The notes under the pieces were generated by a model, which was not told where the DNA came from, ran no database searches, and saw nothing but the letters and a program-made list of their open reading frames with translations. Shown piece by piece: positions 61,239 through 64,000 of a stretch of 64,000 nucleotides of DNA. The DNA is from Pseudomonas putida S13.1.2 (lineage in GTDB: Bacteria > Pseudomonadota > Gammaproteobacteria > Pseudomonadales > Pseudomonadaceae), in the NCBI RefSeq assembly GCF_000498395.2, contig NZ_CP010979.1, positions 3,658,001-3,722,000 on the forward strand, given 5' to 3'. The stretch's first letter is position 1, and each line of letters begins with the position of its first letter. Made by a program: the position numbers and the translations under genes.

Positions 61239-61733
61239 ATGCCCGAGCTGCTCAAACAACGCGTCGAAACCTGTTACCAGCAAGCCGAAACCTTTTTCAA
61301 ACGCCCTTTCTCGCGCCCGGAAGTCAGCTTCAAGCTGCGCGGGCAAAAAGCCGGCGTCGCCCACCTGCACGAGAACCTGCTGCGCTTCAACCTGCAGCTC
61401 TACCGGGAAAACCAGGAAGACTTCCTGCGCCAGACCGTTGCCCACGAAGTGGCGCACCTGGTGGCCCACCAGCTGTTTGGCGACCGCATCCAGGCTCATG
61501 GCGAAGAGTGGCAACTGATCATGCGCGGGGTGTATGAGCTGCCACCCAACCGTTGCCACAACTATGAAGTGCAACGACGCGTGGTAACCCGCTACATCTA
61601 CCGCTGCCCGTGCCCGCAGGGTGATTTCCCGTTTACCGCACAGCGGCACAAGCTGGTGCGCCAGGGGCGTCGGTACCTGTGCAAACGCTGCCGGGAAATT
61701 CTGGTGTACAGCGGCGAAACTCGCGTCGAATAG
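61239..61733 (+). CDS. sprT: SprT-like zinc metalloprotease
   Basis: 164 residues from the ATG at 61239, which follows AGGAG. MPELLKQRVETCYQQAETFFKRPFSRPEVSFKLRGQKAGVAHL opens the family. The metal motif HExxH is in TVAHEVAHLVAHQLFG with a third histidine in HGEEWQLIM. A C-terminal zinc ribbon has CPCPQG and CKRCREILVY. It is homologous to the Spartan/SprT family; the bacterial role is not settled. It is followed by a perfect 45-bp REP palindrome. Confidence 0.93.
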   Translation: MPELLKQRVETCYQQAETFFKRPFSRPEVSFKLRGQKAGVAHLHENLLRFNLQLYRENQEDFLRQTVAHEVAHLVAHQLFGDRIQAHGEEWQLIMRGVYELPPNRCHNYEVQRRVVTRYIYRCPCPQGDFPFTAQRHKLVRQGRRYLCKRCREILVYSGETRVE

Positions 61734-61735
61734 GG

Positions 61736-61835
61736 GCCGGCCTCATCGCCGGCAAGCCAGCTCCCACAGGTACTGCACAGCTCCTGAACCCTGTGCAGTA
61801 CCTGTGGGAGCTGGCTTGCCGGCGATGAGGCCGGC
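61736..61835. repeat. Perfect 45-bp inverted REP pair, CCGGCAAGCCAGC-type
   Basis: The arms 61736-61780 and 61791-61835 are exact complements around a 10-nt loop (CTCCTGAACC). Most other REP pairs in the window carry mismatches. Between convergent sprT and fpr. Confidence 0.93.
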
Positions 61836-61861
61836 ACAAGCAATGCAAAAATCACAGGCAT

Positions 61862-61891
61862 AAGAAAGGCGACCCGAGGGTCGCCTTCTTG
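61862..61891. terminator. Terminator, mainly of fpr
   Basis: AAGAAAGGCGACCC-GA-GGGTCGCCTTCTT, a stem of 12 or more bp; on the minus strand it ends in TTTCTTA and follows fpr by 14 bases. Confidence 0.85.
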
Positions 61892-61905
61892 TACCAGCCT
61901 GCGCC

Positions 61906-62685
61906 TTACTTCTCGACGAAGGCACGTTCGATCAGGTAGTCGCCCGGCTCGCGCATGCGGGCGGAGACTTTCAGGCCGAAGCTGTCCAGCACTTCGCTGG
62001 TCTCGTCGAGCATGCTCGGGCTGCCGCAGATCATCGCACGGTCGTCCTGCGGGTTGATCGGTGGCAGACCGATGTCGCTGAACAGCTTGCCGCTGCGCAT
62101 CAGGTCGGTCAGGCGGCCCTGGTTCTCGAACGGCTCGCGGGTAACGGTCGGGTAGTAGATCAGCTTGTCGCGGACCGATTCACCGAAGAACTCGTTCTGC
62201 GGCAGGTGCTCGGTGATGAACTCGCGGTAGGCCACTTCGTTCACGTAACGCACGCCGTGCACCAGGATCACTTTTTCGAAGCGCTCGTAGGTTTCCGGGT
62301 CCTGGATCACGCTCATGAACGGCGCAAGGCCAGTGCCGGTGCTCAGCAGGTACAGGTGCTTGCCCGGGTTCAGGTCGTCGAGTACCAGGGTACCGGTAGG
62401 CTTCTTGCTGATGATGATCTCATCGCCTTCCTTCAGGTGCTGCAGCTGCGAGGTCAGCGGGCCGTCCGGCACCTTGATGCTGAAGAACTCCAGGTGCTCT
62501 TCCCAGTTCGGCGAGGCGATGGAATAGGCACGCATGAGCGGACGGCCGCTTTCCTGCTGCAGGCCGATCATCACGAACTGACCGTTCTCGAAGCGCAGCC
62601 CCGGGTCGCGGGTGCACTTGAAGCTGAACAGGGTGTCGTTCCAGTGGTGCACACTGAGGACACGTTCGTGGTTCATGTTGCTCAT
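61906..62685 (-). CDS. fpr: Ferredoxin--NADP(+) reductase FprA
   Basis: 259 residues from the ATG at 62685, preceded by AGGAG. The enzyme exchanges electrons between NADPH and ferredoxin or flavodoxin and protects against oxidative stress. FAD binding: RAYSIASPNWEEHLEFFSIKV. NADP binding: LLSTGTGLAPFMSVI and MICGSPSMLDET. C-terminus YLIERAFVEK. The LysR gene on the other side of the shared 118-bp intergenic region reads as FinR, which in P. putida activates fprA. The ORF to 62778 would run through the promoter. Confidence 0.96.
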   Translation of the reverse strand: MSNMNHERVLSVHHWNDTLFSFKCTRDPGLRFENGQFVMIGLQQESGRPLMRAYSIASPNWEEHLEFFSIKVPDGPLTSQLQHLKEGDEIIISKKPTGTLVLDDLNPGKHLYLLSTGTGLAPFMSVIQDPETYERFEKVILVHGVRYVNEVAYREFITEHLPQNEFFGESVRDKLIYYPTVTREPFENQGRLTDLMRSGKLFSDIGLPPINPQDDRAMICGSPSMLDETSEVLDSFGLKVSARMREPGDYLIERAFVEK

Positions 62686-62803
62686 CGATGGGGCTCCTGA
62701 AGAAAAACGCGGCGCGCAAAACGCGCAGTTGCGCGATAGTTTAGGGGCAGCGACAATATCTGTTAACTGGATTATCAAGATATGTGTTATCGGTTATATC
62801 GAT
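62686..62803. promoter_or_regulatory. Divergent fpr/finR control region
   Basis: A good fpr promoter reads TTAACA-N17-TAAACT on the minus strand (62738-62766). Next to it on the finR side lie ATATCGATAT, a perfect palindrome at 62796-62805 that covers the first bases of finR, and GATATG repeated at 62779 and 62801. These are candidate FinR sites. Confidence 0.6.
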
Positions 62804-63730
62804 ATGCGATTCACACTCCGTCAACTGCAAGTCTTCGTCGCCGTCGCACAGCACCAAAGCGTCTCCCGGGCCGCTAGCCTGCTGGCGTTGTCGCAGTCGG
62901 CCGCCAGCACTTCCATCACCGAACTGGAGCGCCAATCGAGCTGCCAGTTGTTCGACCGTGCCGGCAAGCGCCTGGCCCTCAACGCCCTGGGCCATCAACT
63001 GCTGCCACAGGCGGTGGCCCTGCTCGACCAGGCCAAGGAAATCGAAGACCTGCTCAATGGCAAGTCCGGCTTCGGATCGCTGGCGGTCGGCGCCACGCTG
63101 ACCATCGGCAACTACCTGGCCACCCTGCTGATCGGCAGCTTCATGCAGACCCACCCGGAAAGCCAGGTCAAGCTGCATGTGCAGAACACTGTGCATATCG
63201 TGCAACAGGTCGCGCACTACGAAATTGATCTGGGTCTAATCGAAGGTGACTGCAACCACCCCGACCTGGAAGTGCAGCCGTGGGTCGAGGACGAATTGGT
63301 GGTGTTCTGTGCGCCGCAGCATCCGCTGGCCAAGTTGGGCCGTGCCGATATCGAAAGCCTGTCGCAAGAGGCGTGGATTTTACGCGAGCAAGGCTCCGGC
63401 ACCCGCCTCACCTTCGACCAGGCCATGCGCCATCACCGCGCAAACCTCAACATCCGCCTGGAGCTGGAACACACCGAAGCGATCAAGCGCGCGGTGGAAT
63501 CGGGCCTGGGCATTGGCTGTATCTCGCGCCTGGCGCTGCGTGACGCCTTCCGCCGAGGCAGCCTGGTACCGGTAGAAACGCCGGAACTGGACCTGATGCG
63601 CCAGTTCTACTTCATCTGGCACAAACAGAAGTACCAGACCTCGGCGATGCGCGAATTTCTGGAACTGTGCCGCAACTTCACTGCGGGCTATACCCGCAGT
63701 GACGAAATCGTGCTGCCGCCAATCGCTTAA
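62804..63730 (+). CDS. finR: LysR-type regulator FinR
   Basis: 308 residues. N-terminal helix-turn-helix MRFTLRQLQVFVAVAQHQSVSRAASLLALSQSAASTSITELERQSSCQLFDRAGKRLALNALG, then the effector domain (FGSLAVGATLTIGNYLATLLIGSFMQTHPESQVKLHV). FinR of P. putida is needed for induction of fprA by superoxide and related stress. The divergent arrangement with fpr supports this assignment. The ATG at 62804 is the only one that places the DNA-binding helix correctly; the frame from 62612 starts in fpr. Confidence 0.93.
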   Translation: MRFTLRQLQVFVAVAQHQSVSRAASLLALSQSAASTSITELERQSSCQLFDRAGKRLALNALGHQLLPQAVALLDQAKEIEDLLNGKSGFGSLAVGATLTIGNYLATLLIGSFMQTHPESQVKLHVQNTVHIVQQVAHYEIDLGLIEGDCNHPDLEVQPWVEDELVVFCAPQHPLAKLGRADIESLSQEAWILREQGSGTRLTFDQAMRHHRANLNIRLELEHTEAIKRAVESGLGIGCISRLALRDAFRRGSLVPVETPELDLMRQFYFIWHKQKYQTSAMREFLELCRNFTAGYTRSDEIVLPPIA

Positions 63731-64000
63731 AGCAGGATCACGCCCCACACCAGCGCCACCATGGTCAGTGCCACCAGTTGCGCGGCGCTGCCCATGTCCT
63801 TGGCGTTTTTCGACAGCGGGTGGCGCTCCAGCGAGATGCGGTCGATGGCCGCCTCCACCGCCGAGTTGAACAGCTCGACGATCAGCCCCAACAAGCACAC
63901 CGCGATCATGATCGCCCGCTCCGCACGGCTGACCGGCAGCCAGAAGGCGATCGGGATCAGCAGCACGTTGAGCAGCACCAGTTGGCGGAATGCGGCCTCA
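63727..64000 (-). CDS. dgkA: Diacylglycerol kinase, partial (5' end off the right edge)
   Basis: The last 90 or so codons are present; the frame is open to the window edge (EAAFRQLVLLNVLLIPIAFWLPVSRAERAIMIAVCLLGLIVELFNSAVEAAIDRISLERHPLSKNAKDMGSAAQ). This is the small trimeric membrane kinase that recycles diacylglycerol to phosphatidate. NSAVEAAIDRIS and KNAKDMGSAA are the catalytic signature. The stop overlaps the finR 3' end by four bases, so the two genes converge tightly. Confidence 0.95.
   Translation of the reverse strand, partial: EAAFRQLVLLNVLLIPIAFWLPVSRAERAIMIAVCLLGLIVELFNSAVEAAIDRISLERHPLSKNAKDMGSAAQLVALTMVALVWGVILL

Overview
The window is a chromosomal segment of a high-GC gammaproteobacterium of the Pseudomonas putida group. 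Supporting signs are the gene content and order (cobO-cobS block, relA-rlmD-cysM-two-component-gacS block, purM/purN, divergent fpr/finR), proteins that read as Pseudomonas orthologues throughout, and many 35-45 bp REP palindromes of pseudomonad type. I see no IS element, prophage, integrase or CRISPR array.

Layout. 1-600: start of a molybdopterin nitrate reductase gene (minus strand) behind a sigma-54 promoter and a leader terminator. 0.6-2 kb: a second-type methionine aminopeptidase and a tandem duplication of a tRNA-Asp/tRNA-Val unit, each copy with its own promoter and terminator. 2-8 kb: rdgC and four membrane proteins, including the guanidinium exporter gene sugE behind a guanidine-II riboswitch and an MFS-PlsC fusion. 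8-13.5 kb: a transporter-like hybrid sensor kinase, rmuC and a Sel1-like protein. 13.5-18.2 kb: a long gene-poor stretch, small Pseudomonas proteins, a FadL-type porin and a LysR regulator. 18.2-18.9 and 30.7-31.5 kb: two nearly identical copies of a large palindromic intergenic element with hexanucleotide arrays on both flanks. Between them lie gpx, an MFS/MarR unit with matching operators, and a ten-gene late cobalamin operon (cobO to cobS, minus strand) behind a B12 riboswitch. 31.5-35.5 kb: a lipoprotein of the soluble aldose/sorbosone dehydrogenase type and an 848-residue toxin-like protein ending in an R-S-E ADP-ribosyltransferase domain.

35.6-49.5 kb is mostly core: two NlpC/P60 lipoproteins, hda, perM, DUF2066, purM, purN, DUF3108, a 60-residue protein, DUF2058, mazG, relA, rlmD and cysM. 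49.6-56.6 kb: a PirRS-like two-component pair without a neighbouring receptor gene, gacS, ldhA and two small genes. 56.7-64 kb: thioredoxin-like lipoprotein, arsC-wrbA-DUF2069, a Tag-like glycosylase, ttcA, a Yip1-family protein, sprT, the fpr/finR divergent pair and a partial dgkA.

How the genes work together. The cob operon carries the steps from cobyrinate amidation and corrinoid adenosylation through lower-ligand synthesis (bluB), activation (cobT) and attachment (cobU, cobS). Corrin ring synthesis genes are not here. relA, gacS and the PirRS-like pair place three global or environmental signalling systems within 10 kb. Three RNA or leader switches are visible (nitrate reductase leader, guanidine-II, cobalamin). 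The least ordinary objects are the paired palindromic elements and the ADP-ribosyltransferase protein.
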